A DNA stretch of 64,000 nt from the NCBI RefSeq assembly GCF_001012825.1, contig NZ_LCZJ02000033.1:466065-530064 (forward strand). The letters are read 5' to 3'. The notes beneath the pieces were generated by a model that ran no database searches, was not told where the DNA came from, and saw only the letters and a list, made by a program, of their open reading frames with translations. Positions 1 to 8,662 of this stretch are shown one piece after another. This DNA comes from Paenibacillus etheri. Lineage in GTDB: Bacteria > Bacillota > Bacilli > Paenibacillales > Paenibacillaceae. A program made the position numbers and the translations under genes. Positions within the stretch are counted from its first letter, which is position 1. Every line of letters starts with the position of its first letter.

Positions 1-2
1 AC

Positions 3-64
3 CGGATTTGCGGGAATCTGGGGCATTAATACCCCTCTTTTCGCTCACCTGGCCGGATTTGCGG
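3..64. repeat. 12-bp direct repeat flanking a hairpin, edge of a possible dispersed repeat
   Basis: The word CCGGATTTGCGG occurs at 3-14 and again, exactly 50 bases later, at 53-64. Between the copies lies an imperfect palindrome, GGGGCATTAATACCCC (20-35). The stretch is noncoding and lies just downstream of the stop of the Arg-rich glycosyltransferase. It may be the end of a longer tandem array cut by the window edge. It is too short to name, and the hairpin could also act as a transcription end for that gene. Confidence 0.4.
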
Positions 65-75
65 CAAACGGGGCT

Positions 76-1539
76 TTACGCCGCACGCCGCCGCCCACCC
101 CGGCGGGCTCGGCGGCGCTTGCCCCCGGCGGTGCTCCGCCGCCGGGCAGAACCCTTACGCCGCTTGCGAGCAACGCGGCGCAAAACCAGCGGGCGCCCGC
201 TTCGCCGGCGCGCCCGGGCTTTGCCGCGTCGCTTGCGGGCTACGCGGCTCGGCAGGCCCTTGCTTCGCGGCAAAGCCGGCGTCGCTGCGGGCAATTCGGG
301 CAGGACAGCAGGTGGTTCCACCACGCTGTCGGCCTCGCGCACCGGTGGTGCGCTGCAATAGCGGAGGCTCCACATCTCCGCAAGACCCTGCAGGCGGCTC
401 CGATAAGCCGCCGGACCATAAACGGCGTCGACGCGCTCCCGCGCTTGGGCGCCTATGGTTATCGCCAGTCCCGGCTGCGCCAGCATGACGTTGACTCTTT
501 CGGCCAGCGCGGAAATGTCCGATGCTGGTACGAGATTTTCACCGCAGCCCGCTGCGTGCAGAATTTCCCGCAAGCCCCCGGAGTCGTAAGCGACCACGGG
601 CTTTCCAAAAGCCATTCCTTCCAAAGCGGTCATTCCGAAGCCTTCGCGGATCAGACTGGGGACAACTAGCACATCCATAGCGCAATAAGCAGATGGAAGA
701 CATTCAGCATAACCAACAAATTTAAAGCGGGTATACAGCCCCTCAAGCTTTACCTTGCGGACACAGCGATCATAGTAGCTTTTATCACCAGCTGAACCTA
801 TGACAACAAATTTCGTACTAGGATGGACTGCGTACACAAGCACAGCCATTTTCACAAAATGTTCCAGTCCTTTTTCCTTATTTATAAAGGAAGATATATA
901 ACCGATCAGCTGCTCCTGCGGTTTAATCCTTAACTCTCGCCGTCGTTCGCCCCGAAGCTTACTCCAAGCCTCAATCATCATCTCTTTGTCATTCCAAGAA
1001 GGGGGAAGCTGGATCACTTTCTCCGCTCTCACTTCCTCTGGAAAGCAAGCTGCTGCCGTCTGTGAAATAGCCAGAATCTCATCACTATTTCGATGAATCA
1101 GCCCTACACTTATAGGTGTATATTCATTGTCTGTTATCGTCTCTGATATTTTCCATACCACCGGAATGCCCAGTGACTTGGCAGCCATTGCTGGCAAAGC
1201 ATGCACACAGGTACTTGTAATAATAAACGCCGGGCGTAGAGAGGCCAGCCAGTCTGTTAATTCGTGATACTCCCTGCCTTCCTGGAACTTACGAGCATCC
1301 GCCTCCAACCCTGCATAAGGAGTGTACATACCGTATACAAGAGGAATCGAGAGCAACTGTACGCTTATTCCGCAGCTTCGAGCCTGAGCAGTCAGCTTGC
1401 CGTCCTGAGGTGCAACGAGAATACAATTAAAGTACGGAGAAAGCTCCTGAGCGAAAAACAACAATAGCTTCTCCGCTCCGGTAATACTGCGTGTATTGGA
1501 TACATGTGAAAAGAGGACGATTGTAGCTTTATCAGCCAT
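76..1539 (-). CDS. GT4-family glycosyltransferase with Arg-rich C-terminal tail
   Basis: A 487-residue protein predicted to transfer a sugar from a nucleotide-sugar donor. Residues 1-390 look like a GT-B, GT4 (group 1) enzyme. An N-terminal domain contains ITGAEKLLLFFA, and the donor-binding C-domain has the E-x7-E signature in REGFGMTALEGMAFGKPVVA (about 297-316). After a Pro/Ala linker, the last ~65 residues are almost only Arg, Lys, Gly, Ala and Ser (for example KRRGKARARRRSGRP), encoded by very GC-rich DNA at 76-280. There is no signal peptide. The ATG at 1539 is preceded by a GGGAG 12 bases away, and a 7-codon reading frame with a better ribosome site lies just upstream. The CgeB-like genes next to it suggest a spore or envelope glycan role. 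The family call is firm; donor and acceptor are unknown. Confidence 0.85.
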   Translation of the reverse strand: MADKATIVLFSHVSNTRSITGAEKLLLFFAQELSPYFNCILVAPQDGKLTAQARSCGISVQLLSIPLVYGMYTPYAGLEADARKFQEGREYHELTDWLASLRPAFIITSTCVHALPAMAAKSLGIPVVWKISETITDNEYTPISVGLIHRNSDEILAISQTAAACFPEEVRAEKVIQLPPSWNDKEMMIEAWSKLRGERRRELRIKPQEQLIGYISSFINKEKGLEHFVKMAVLVYAVHPSTKFVVIGSAGDKSYYDRCVRKVKLEGLYTRFKFVGYAECLPSAYCAMDVLVVPSLIREGFGMTALEGMAFGKPVVAYDSGGLREILHAAGCGENLVPASDISALAERVNVMLAQPGLAITIGAQARERVDAVYGPAAYRSRLQGLAEMWSLRYCSAPPVREADSVVEPPAVLPELPAATPALPRSKGLPSRVARKRRGKARARRRSGRPLVLRRVARKRRKGSARRRSTAGGKRRRARRGGRRRAA

Positions 1540-1555
1540 GGCGTTTCGGCGCTCC

Positions 1556-1579
1556 CTAACGAGGGCCTGGAGCAGCCAT
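1556..1579 (-). other. Possible 7-codon leader ORF (MAAPGPR)
   Basis: On the minus strand an AGGGAGG site is followed by an ATG at 1579, six further codons and TAG at 1556-1558. The stop overlaps the weak GGGAG that serves the glycosyltransferase start at 1539. Its own ribosome site is better than that of the downstream gene, so it could couple or dampen translation. This is a sequence observation only; the peptide resembles nothing I recognise. Confidence 0.3.
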
Positions 1580-1592
1580 TCACCTCCCTAAA

Positions 1593-1721
1593 AGTTTTAC
1601 GAAGCGTTGCTCAAGTTTCTTACTTCGCAGTAAAACTCGCTTCGGAAGCATCCGCTTAGTTTTACGAAGTGTTACTTAGTTTCTTACTTCGCAGTAAAAC
1701 TCGCATCGGAAACATCCGCTT
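1593..1721. repeat. Tandem pair of a 64-65 bp dispersed repeat, reaching the ribosome site of the GT4 gene
   Basis: Two near-identical units lie head to tail at 1593-1657 and 1658-1721. Each begins AGTTTTACGAAG, carries TTCTTACTTCGCAGTAAAAC in the middle and ends CATCCGCTT. Within each unit AGTTTTACGAAG and CTTCGCAGTAAAACT form an inverted repeat, so each can fold. A diverged pair with the same layout occurs at 41226-41348. Both pairs lie just upstream of a minus-strand gene, and the sequence AAAACTTTTAGG(G)AGG leads from the repeat into the Shine-Dalgarno site. Confidence 0.75.
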
Positions 1722-1921
1722 AGCCCGAGCCTCGCCCTCTCAGCCCATAACTCACTTTCGCCTCCGCTCAGCTATACAAGCCGCTACAGATGAGCTTCCT
1801 TTCATCAGGTTACAGGCATACGCCGAGGTCCGGTTCTACAGTATATCGAGGAAAAACAGATGCCGGCACGACACCTGTCCCCTGCTAAATGCACATTTCC
1901 ATATCCAGTTCATACACAAGC
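1722..1921. other. Noncoding spacer between the GT4 gene and the first CgeB-like gene
   Basis: Together with the tandem repeat this makes a gap of about 380 bases without a convincing gene. The open frame crossing it on the plus strand (1669-1980) has no ribosome site and low-complexity composition. The promoter of the GT4 gene should lie here on the minus strand, but I see no box that I can assign with confidence. Confidence 0.4.
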
Positions 1922-3058
1922 CTAGCTGTAAATTATCGCTAACATCTGGAAAATACGTTTTGCGTAGGTGTGATCCTTAAGCGTCCGTTCAAAAGCGCGC
2001 AGCGCAATCGCCCGGCGTTCCTCCTCATGGGTTAGGTAATAACGGATTTTATCCATCATTTCCTGAGGACTCGCAAAGGTCTCAATTTCTTCCCCTGGTT
2101 TGTAGAAGGATCCCATATCATCTCTAGCATCTACTAATTGCAACGTGCCCGTTGCTGCAATTTCAAAGGTACGCGGATTAGGAGAAACGGCAGGAATCGA
2201 GAGCGTATTGTTGTTAACTACTTCATCAATGTGCGAGCGATGGAGATTAATGACGATTTTGGAGCCGCTGTAAGCTACTGCTGTCTCTTGCGGGGACATC
2301 CATTTCCCAATTTCAATACGGTCACCGTAGAGCGGAGCCTCAGGCAGACGATCCCACCAGATTCCGTTAATTACCGTGTTATAGTTCATCAGATCAGGAA
2401 GAATCTCACGGAAGAAGTTGACCCGGTTCCAATAGGCGGAGCCAATAAAGCTAACTTCACGATTTATTTGCGAACGTGTTGTGGTAGGACGGTAGTGTTC
2501 CAGATGGGCAGCAAAGGGAAGATAATGTACCTCAGGGCAACCGAGTCCCCGGTAGAAATCAATACAATTACGTTCAAGAGTGAATACAAAATCGTAATGC
2601 GCCACAATCTTGATCGTAAAGTCAGTGTAATAAGGATCATCTGTAAGCCAAATAGCTGTCCGAACGCCACTAGTGCGAATAGCATCGATCTGTTCAAGAG
2701 GTAAGTCCATACCGTCCAGCACCAGTACCAGATCTGGTCTTTGAGCTGCTGCCAGCTCTATTAGATTTTGCCGCACATCCGTAATCGTGACTTGAGCTGT
2801 TAATTTTTGCAGAGCGCAAAGAACCGCATCATCTAAAGGAGAGTAAGGGTATCCTTTGCCAGATGCGACATACATGACATGAATATTCCGGACAGGAAAT
2901 ACTTCTTCTTGTCGACCATTCAGAATTGCAAGGCGCCCCCGTAAATAGCCCTCATCATAGCCACCCTTGAAACCACTCAAACGACCACGCAGCTTTTCTT
3001 CCTCTGGAGGTGTCAGAGGTAATGGAGGTGTAGGCATAATAAATTCATTGTTATTCAT
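1922..3058 (-). CDS. CgeB-like glycosyltransferase (paralogue 1)
   Basis: A 378-residue protein resembling the spore-maturation protein CgeB/DUF3880 glycosyltransferases. It has an N-terminal Rossmann-type half with TAIWLTDDPYY (about 139) and a C-terminal half with the family's late motif PNPRTFEIAATGTLQLVD, then E-EEIETF and a terminal helical region. The N-terminus carries a GGYDEGYLRG motif (about 31-40) that recurs in its neighbour and in the basic protein at 10.5 kb. The start is supported by AAAGGAG. It lies 30 bases downstream of a paralogue on the same strand, so the two are probably cotranscribed. In Bacillus, CgeB acts in glycosylation of the outermost spore layer; the same role here is inference. 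Confidence 0.85.
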   Translation of the reverse strand: MNNNEFIMPTPPLPLTPPEEEKLRGRLSGFKGGYDEGYLRGRLAILNGRQEEVFPVRNIHVMYVASGKGYPYSPLDDAVLCALQKLTAQVTITDVRQNLIELAAAQRPDLVLVLDGMDLPLEQIDAIRTSGVRTAIWLTDDPYYTDFTIKIVAHYDFVFTLERNCIDFYRGLGCPEVHYLPFAAHLEHYRPTTTRSQINREVSFIGSAYWNRVNFFREILPDLMNYNTVINGIWWDRLPEAPLYGDRIEIGKWMSPQETAVAYSGSKIVINLHRSHIDEVVNNNTLSIPAVSPNPRTFEIAATGTLQLVDARDDMGSFYKPGEEIETFASPQEMMDKIRYYLTHEEERRAIALRAFERTLKDHTYAKRIFQMLAIIYS

Positions 3059-3088
3059 AATCCTCGCTCCTTTATCCCGTTATAGATT

Positions 3089-4264
3089 TCATACACGTGA
3101 AGCAATCACATTCAGCAAATGAGGCAAACGCGCAGTGAATGTATGGTTGCGCATTGTAGTCCGTAATCCTCGTAAAGCGTAGAGACGACGCTCCTTTTCA
3201 TGCTTCAGATAGTACTCAATCTTCTGCTGTAATTCCTTAGCGGAGCCAAAAGTATCCAGATCATAACCAGGTCGATAATAATTGCCCAGATCCTCACGAA
3301 CATCCGTAAGCTGCATAGTACCGCAGGCGCTGATCTCATAGGTGCGTGGATTGATGGAACGTGAAGGAAGGCGGTAGCTATTACGGTTATCCTGACCCTC
3401 TTCCCACGGGCGGTGAATATTAATGACTATTTTTGCACCACTGTAGTAGTTCGCTGTTTCCTCAGGCGGGATAAAGCCATTGCTGATAAAAGGTGTAAGT
3501 TGATCATAGGTTGCGAGGCGCTCCCAGAATCCCCCAGCGATAAGCACTTTCTTCCCCTTAAGATAAGGTGCTAGTTCGTCGAACAGCTCTGTCCGATTAC
3601 GAAATGCATTTCCAATAAATACAATGTCATACTGATACTGCGGGCCGGTACGCCTTGGGTAGAACATCTTTGGATTGACACATAGTGGCAAATAATGAAC
3701 CGATGACACCCCAAGAGATTGATAGAACTCCACACAACCCAGCTCATGTGTAAATACGTGATCATAATGCCTACAAATGACTGAAGTGTCCTCTGTAAAA
3801 TAAGGATCATCCACAAACCAGATGGCGGTTGGGATGCCTAGTTTTCTTATCTCTGAAATCTGCTCTAAATGATTTTCCGGGAATACATGAAGCCCATTCA
3901 TCACTAGCACTGCTCCAGGCATTTCCCGTGCCGCAGTTTCCAACATCGTTTCAGGAGTGCTTATTACAAGCTCACTTACAAGCTGCTGCAGCGCCTCCGT
4001 TACGCCAGTGTCGATCGCCTGAAATCCTTGAGGAACATACATTAACTTAAACGGTCGGCTGGCTTCGACCCCAGGAGTATTCAGACGCTGTACAGCCTCA
4101 CACATGCCAAGACGATATCCTTCGTGATAACCGTCGCGGTATTCCCGCGGACGCTTGTGTTTTTTTCTCTTTCTCGCTTTCACGGCCTTCACCCTGCCCC
4201 GTCGTATTCTCAAGACAGTATAACTATATGCGGAGTCAGCACTCGCCTCATGGACATCTGTCAT
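3089..4264 (-). CDS. CgeB-like glycosyltransferase (paralogue 2) with basic N-terminus
   Basis: A 391-residue paralogue of the downstream gene, with TAIWFVDDPYFTED (about 148) and the matching late motif INPRTYEISACGTMQLTD. It differs by an N-terminal basic segment, VKAVKARKRKKHKRP, directly followed by the DGYHEGYRLG motif. The ATG at 4264 has no clear Shine-Dalgarno site. GTG codons just before the basic segment could be the real start and would shorten the protein by about 28 residues. The two genes form a likely operon reading towards the GT4 gene. Predicted to be a cytoplasmic or mother-cell glycosyltransferase of unknown donor. Confidence 0.83.
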   Translation of the reverse strand: MTDVHEASADSAYSYTVLRIRRGRVKAVKARKRKKHKRPREYRDGYHEGYRLGMCEAVQRLNTPGVEASRPFKLMYVPQGFQAIDTGVTEALQQLVSELVISTPETMLETAAREMPGAVLVMNGLHVFPENHLEQISEIRKLGIPTAIWFVDDPYFTEDTSVICRHYDHVFTHELGCVEFYQSLGVSSVHYLPLCVNPKMFYPRRTGPQYQYDIVFIGNAFRNRTELFDELAPYLKGKKVLIAGGFWERLATYDQLTPFISNGFIPPEETANYYSGAKIVINIHRPWEEGQDNRNSYRLPSRSINPRTYEISACGTMQLTDVREDLGNYYRPGYDLDTFGSAKELQQKIEYYLKHEKERRLYALRGLRTTMRNHTFTARLPHLLNVIASRV

Positions 4265-4435
4265 TACTAGAACTAAATTGGCAGATGTACCCTGTCTTTT
4301 GCCCGGCTTGCCCGAACCTTAGAAGATTTCATCCACTCGAAGGATGCTGGTATACTATAAAGGTCTAGCTTGAGACTCTACTCTCGTCATATCTGAGCGG
4401 AAATGATTATTTATGGCATTTACAAGGGGGACACT

Positions 4436-5188
4436 ATGAATAACAACACGTTGTACTTGCGCCATGCAGAACTGCTTCGTGGTCAGGTTCCATCATTCCA
4501 AACCTATCCATTTCATCTGCCCGCCGTAAGAACACTGGATCGTCTTATTTTTCAGAAGCCAGTAACCTTTCTTGTCGGTGAGAATGGAACTGGGAAATCT
4601 ACCTTGTTAGAGGGAATTGCTGCAGCGTGGGGCTTTAACCCTGAAGGTGGAACCCTTAACTTCTCTTTTAACACTCGTTCCTCGCATTCGAGTCTCTATG
4701 AGTATTTTAGAATTGCTAGAGGGGTTAGACGTCCGAAGGATGGCTTTTTTCTACGCGCGGAGAGCTATTATAATGTGGCTTCCTACATTGATGAATTGGA
4801 TGAACAACCCGGTGGTCCACCGATCAAAAACTCCTACGGAGGCAAGTCTCTGCACGAGCAGTCTCACGGAGAGTCTTTTTTTGCAGCATTCGTTCACCGC
4901 TTCGGAGGTCGTGGTCTTTATATCCTTGACGAGCCTGAAGCGGCGCTATCTCCTCTGCGGCAAATGTCTCTCTTAGTGCGTATGCATGAGCTAGTACAGC
5001 AGGATTCACAGTTTATTATCGCCACCCATTCGCCCATTCTGATGTCCTATCCCGGAGCTGAAATCTTTCTCCTAGAGGGGGAGGGCATTCGATCTGTCGC
5101 CTTGGAGGAAACGGAGCACTACACCGTGACAAAAGCATTTATGAATGACCGTCAGGGCATGCTGCGTGAGCTATTAGAGGATGAATAA
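4436..5188 (+). CDS. AAA/ABC-type ATPase (stand-alone, RecF/SMC-like core)
   Basis: A 250-residue ATP-binding protein. It has Walker A VGENGTGKST (about 46-55), an ABC-like signature around HGESFF, Walker B LYILDEPEAALSP (about 161) and a switch His in IIATHSPILMSYPGA. There are no membrane segments and no permease neighbour, so it resembles the stand-alone predicted ATPases with an AAA_21-like core rather than a transporter. I chose ATG 4436 because AAGGGGG lies five bases before it; an upstream ATG at 4403 lacks a site. It is divergent from the CgeB-like pair. Function is unknown. Such proteins sometimes pair with a nuclease or reverse transcriptase in defence systems, but no such partner is present here. 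Confidence 0.8.
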   Translation: MNNNTLYLRHAELLRGQVPSFQTYPFHLPAVRTLDRLIFQKPVTFLVGENGTGKSTLLEGIAAAWGFNPEGGTLNFSFNTRSSHSSLYEYFRIARGVRRPKDGFFLRAESYYNVASYIDELDEQPGGPPIKNSYGGKSLHEQSHGESFFAAFVHRFGGRGLYILDEPEAALSPLRQMSLLVRMHELVQQDSQFIIATHSPILMSYPGAEIFLLEGEGIRSVALEETEHYTVTKAFMNDRQGMLRELLEDE

Positions 5189-5230
5189 CAAGGACAAGAA
5201 TAAATGCTTTGACATCCCTAAAATAAAAAA

Positions 5231-5264
5231 AACAGCAAGTCTCCATAATCGGAAACTTGCTGTT
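5231..5264. terminator. Bidirectional rho-independent terminator
   Basis: The arms AACAGCAAGT and ACTTGCTGTT pair around CTCCATAATCGGAA, with an A-run on the left and a T-rich stretch on the right. It separates the convergent ATPase gene and the polytopic membrane protein gene. Confidence 0.85.
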
Positions 5265-5280
5265 TGATTTATTTCTTAGA

Positions 5281-6696
5281 TTAACGTCTTACAATCCCCG
5301 CTATCTTATGCACAATCCATCCGAACATGACTACAACCATCATATCAAAGCACACATTAAACAAGAATAAATGCTTACCGATGTCAGCCCTTCCGTCCCC
5401 AAGAATCGGAACCAAGAAGGAGAAAAGCCCTATCAGTCCCAATAACATCAGCAGCTCACCAGCAACTCTCCCCCGAACATCCCGGCTACGGAAATATTGG
5501 AACAGTGCCCCGGCAAAGTACACCAGATAGAATAAGGAGAGAAATCCGAGCGTATGCGGAATATGCTTGTTCTTGAATTCGCTCCACCCGCTGTAAGTAT
5601 ACGATAATGCGCCTGCGGGCTTATTTTCACTCTTCTCATAATTCCCTAGATAATAAGGGCGAATCGCCATACCGTTACTCGCAGCATATTCCATATTATC
5701 TATTAGCCGTCCCGGGTGCTTTAGATAGAAGAACAATACATCCTTATGGGATACTCGGTCGTAGAAATCTGGTACCAGCGATGGATCATCCTGCTTAATG
5801 ACTGTATCGGTCTGAAAATAATTCGTGCCCGCAAGTACCTCCAACCGTTCCGGCAATCCGAGATCCTGCAAATCTCCCTTCACATCCAGTGATTCGTTTA
5901 ATATCCCAAAAAACACGGTCTGATACAGATTAATATGCTTCAGCTCTTTCGGCGCCGTCACGTACATAACGATGGATACCAGAAATATCGCAATCGAAAA
6001 GCGTAAGGCCAGCTTCCTCCATTTCTTCTCACCGTCAAGCGTCATAAACCGCAGGAAGATCAGTGCAAAGGCAATCCCAATCGGCGCATTCTGAATTTTG
6101 GAGGTGACCAGAAACAGAATCGCGATAAAGAACAAGGTTAGCCCTTTTGTCGTAGGCTTTTCTTGGCTAGTTAGTCTTAACCCCAGCGCAAAGGTCAGCA
6201 GCATGAACACCATCGATACCGGTTCTCCAAACAAGGAGTTAAAGTATGCCAAATACCCAATATCGTAAAATACAAATAATATAGCTGCACCTAGCAGCAG
6301 CCCCGTAACATAAGAGCCGCGAGCATTGTACTTCACCAGCAGCCAGGTAGCCACCAGTAAAAGAAGACCATAGACTGCACCAAGCAATCTAACATCAAAA
6401 AAGCTTCCATGGATAAGCCCACCGATCAATCTCGGTACAAGTACGAGCAAAATCTGTGAGGAAGGATAAAAGCCTCTGAACAAATTCTCATACGCAAAAC
6501 GGGAATGACTGTAATTAAAAAACTGGTCGGTATACGATGCTGCAGTATCATAGTAGTTCAGACCGATGGTATTCATCATACGCAGAAAATCTCCATTATC
6601 GGCAACACCAATAAATGGTCCTACGAAAAGCAGATAAATAATGAGACCGCAGCCAGCAAGGCTTATGAGATACTCCGGTTTCCAGAACTTTTTCAT
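5281..6696 (-). CDS. Polytopic membrane protein, probable glycan-biosynthesis glycosyltransferase (WsfD-like)
   Basis: A 471-residue protein with about ten hydrophobic segments. After the first TM helix comes GVADNGDFLRMMNTIGL, an Asp-containing extracytoplasmic loop of the type seen in GT-C-like transferases. A long non-membrane loop sits at about 260-370. I recall similar proteins annotated as the hexose transferase WsfD of Paenibacillus S-layer glycan clusters, but this is from memory. The ATG at 6696 follows AGGGGG, and the gene is only 8 bases behind the LtaS-type gene, so the two are cotranscribed. Pairing with an LTA-synthase-like enzyme fits a role in glycosylating a wall or membrane polymer. 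Confidence 0.6.
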   Translation of the reverse strand: MKKFWKPEYLISLAGCGLIIYLLFVGPFIGVADNGDFLRMMNTIGLNYYDTAASYTDQFFNYSHSRFAYENLFRGFYPSSQILLVLVPRLIGGLIHGSFFDVRLLGAVYGLLLLVATWLLVKYNARGSYVTGLLLGAAILFVFYDIGYLAYFNSLFGEPVSMVFMLLTFALGLRLTSQEKPTTKGLTLFFIAILFLVTSKIQNAPIGIAFALIFLRFMTLDGEKKWRKLALRFSIAIFLVSIVMYVTAPKELKHINLYQTVFFGILNESLDVKGDLQDLGLPERLEVLAGTNYFQTDTVIKQDDPSLVPDFYDRVSHKDVLFFYLKHPGRLIDNMEYAASNGMAIRPYYLGNYEKSENKPAGALSYTYSGWSEFKNKHIPHTLGFLSLFYLVYFAGALFQYFRSRDVRGRVAGELLMLLGLIGLFSFLVPILGDGRADIGKHLFLFNVCFDMMVVVMFGWIVHKIAGIVRR

Positions 6697-6704
6697 GATT
6701 CCCC

Positions 6705-8597
6705 CTATCTCTGTGGTAACAGCTTCACATATTCGTCAGACAAATTCATAAGCTTCAGTACATACTCGTAATCGCTTTGATACTTCGAGAAGTCCGTTAC
6801 CGGCTTGAGCGTATCCAGTGACACCGCTTCACCATCTGCAAATCCTTTTCCAGGGACATAGAGAATATCATCATTAAAGAAGGAACCGGAAGGCAGATAG
6901 TAACGCATGCCAAACACATTGCGATCAATGTTGAGCAGGTCATGACCAAAGGCTGTAAAACCTTCTTGTTGTAGTGAAACCCCCATTAAATTAGCGATCG
7001 TAGGAAGGATATCCAGTTGTCCTCCGGTACGCTCTACTACTTGCCCTTGCTCCATTCCTGGCACACGTACAATGAATGGAATATTAAAGCGGCTAATTCG
7101 TGAATCGTATGGAATACCAAGTGCGCTTTCCACTTGCTCTGGTGGAACATCTTGAGGCTGCAGGCCAAAGTGATCGCCATACATTACCAGAATAGTGTTA
7201 TCCCACAATCCATTTTTTTCCAAACTTTCTATTAAAGTACCTATGGCATAATCAGTATAGCTTATAGCAGTCAAATAATCACCAAGCATCGTATTCTTCA
7301 AATTATCAGGGACAGTGATTTTCTTAAAAGAATCTGGAATTTCAAACGGATGATGACTGGATGCTGTCACCATCTGTGCGTAGAAAGGAGTTCCTTTCTT
7401 CTTCAGCTCTGCCAATTTTTCGACACCCGTAATATACAGCTGTTCATCGGAAGCACCAAACGCATTAAAATGATCATTTGTAAAATAATCTTTGTCATAA
7501 TAGCCGTTAAACCCAAGTGCCGGATACAGCTCATTCCGATTCCAAAACCCTACTTTATTCACATGAAAGGTGTACGCCTCATACCCTTTATCCCTCAGCA
7601 GTCGTGGTAAGCTTGGCAGCTCTCTATCCCCGAATCCGGTAGACATAGCCAAAGTACCAATCGGATAAATAGACGTATTGCTCATGAATTCAGCGTCAGA
7701 CGTATTCCCTGGACCAATCTGCTGGTAGACATGAGGAAAATAAAAGCCCTCATCCGCTAGCTTATTCATGACTGGCGTCAGCTCCTGACCATTCAGGGAT
7801 TGATGCAACGGGAAATTCTGAAAAGCTTCTAATTGCAGCACAATTACATTTTTGCCCTTTTGTGAGCCAAAATAATCAGGAGTCGTACCCGCTGGCTTGT
7901 CACTATATGGATAGGAAGATTGCAGCGCTTCAACCTTCGCAATTGTATCCTTAACATCACCCGTTCCAATGAGATTGTTATCTTCATTAATCTTAATCGC
8001 TGCGACGACCTCATAATTTAAAAATCCGGCAGTTTCTGCTTGCACAAGCTCATTCGTAATCCCACGAGCAGAGTGGACGGAATATGCCGATAAAGAAAAA
8101 CCTCCAATAATGGATACCAGAATCACCACCACATGCACTAATCCTGTCTTCCGGGAGCTTAAGCGTTCACGCGGGTAGGTCTTTCCTTGTTTCCATCTGC
8201 GAATCAAACCATAGATTGCGAAGATGACAAAATCCGCGAAGAATAAGTAATCAATACTCTTTATGGTAGATTCTACACTTGCCTTCACTTGAAATACCTG
8301 ATTGATTTCAGATAAGGCTAGGTAGGTTGGAACAGAACCAAAGTGATTAAAATATACAGCGGCTGCGAACAGCAACAGCGATAAAAAGCCGTTAAATATC
8401 CAATAGACGGTTGTTTTCATCCTAGATGGCGTAATCACCGTTAAAATCCCCATAATAAAAAGGACTGGCGCTACATCCGCTGCAATCCATTCCCAAGCAA
8501 TTCTATCAAAGAACAACACTCTCAGAAGCAACAGCTTTAACCATAACAATATAACAACGATAAAAAAATGGGCGCGATCTGGCCCTTGCTTTTTCAT
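6705..8597 (-). CDS. LTA synthase family sulfatase (LtaS-like)
   Basis: A 630-residue membrane enzyme predicted to polymerise glycerol phosphate from phosphatidylglycerol, or to prime that reaction. Residues 1-180 form about five TM helices. An extracellular sulfatase-fold domain follows, with the metal-binding Glu in VIVLQLEAFQN (about 255), the catalytic Thr in GPGNTSDAEFMSN (about 297, where LtaS enzymes have it), SSHHPFEIP and YGDHFG. Length and motifs match LtaS/YfnI/YqgS proteins. An AGAGGGG site precedes the ATG. The WsfD-like gene downstream is in the same operon. Whether this is the main LTA synthase or a paralogue cannot be told from one window. Confidence 0.9.
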   Translation of the reverse strand: MKKQGPDRAHFFIVVILLWLKLLLLRVLFFDRIAWEWIAADVAPVLFIMGILTVITPSRMKTTVYWIFNGFLSLLLFAAAVYFNHFGSVPTYLALSEINQVFQVKASVESTIKSIDYLFFADFVIFAIYGLIRRWKQGKTYPRERLSSRKTGLVHVVVILVSIIGGFSLSAYSVHSARGITNELVQAETAGFLNYEVVAAIKINEDNNLIGTGDVKDTIAKVEALQSSYPYSDKPAGTTPDYFGSQKGKNVIVLQLEAFQNFPLHQSLNGQELTPVMNKLADEGFYFPHVYQQIGPGNTSDAEFMSNTSIYPIGTLAMSTGFGDRELPSLPRLLRDKGYEAYTFHVNKVGFWNRNELYPALGFNGYYDKDYFTNDHFNAFGASDEQLYITGVEKLAELKKKGTPFYAQMVTASSHHPFEIPDSFKKITVPDNLKNTMLGDYLTAISYTDYAIGTLIESLEKNGLWDNTILVMYGDHFGLQPQDVPPEQVESALGIPYDSRISRFNIPFIVRVPGMEQGQVVERTGGQLDILPTIANLMGVSLQQEGFTAFGHDLLNIDRNVFGMRYYLPSGSFFNDDILYVPGKGFADGEAVSLDTLKPVTDFSKYQSDYEYVLKLMNLSDEYVKLLPQR

Positions 8598-8662
8598 TAT
8601 AATCCCCTCTTACATGTTCATTTGTTCGAAATATCAAATCTATTCTAGTATCTTGTAAAATA

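Noticed and set aside
8-361. 117-codon plus-strand Arg/Pro-rich frame
   Set aside because: Antisense to the GC-rich tail of the GT4 gene; the low-complexity composition is a by-product of that tail.
2138-2704. 188-codon plus-strand frame
   Set aside because: Antisense to the first CgeB-like gene, which has family motifs; no ribosome site.
4436-5188. Anti-phage defence system built on the stand-alone ATPase
   Set aside because: No nuclease, toxin, reverse transcriptase or TOPRIM partner is adjacent; the neighbours are glycosyltransferase and envelope genes.
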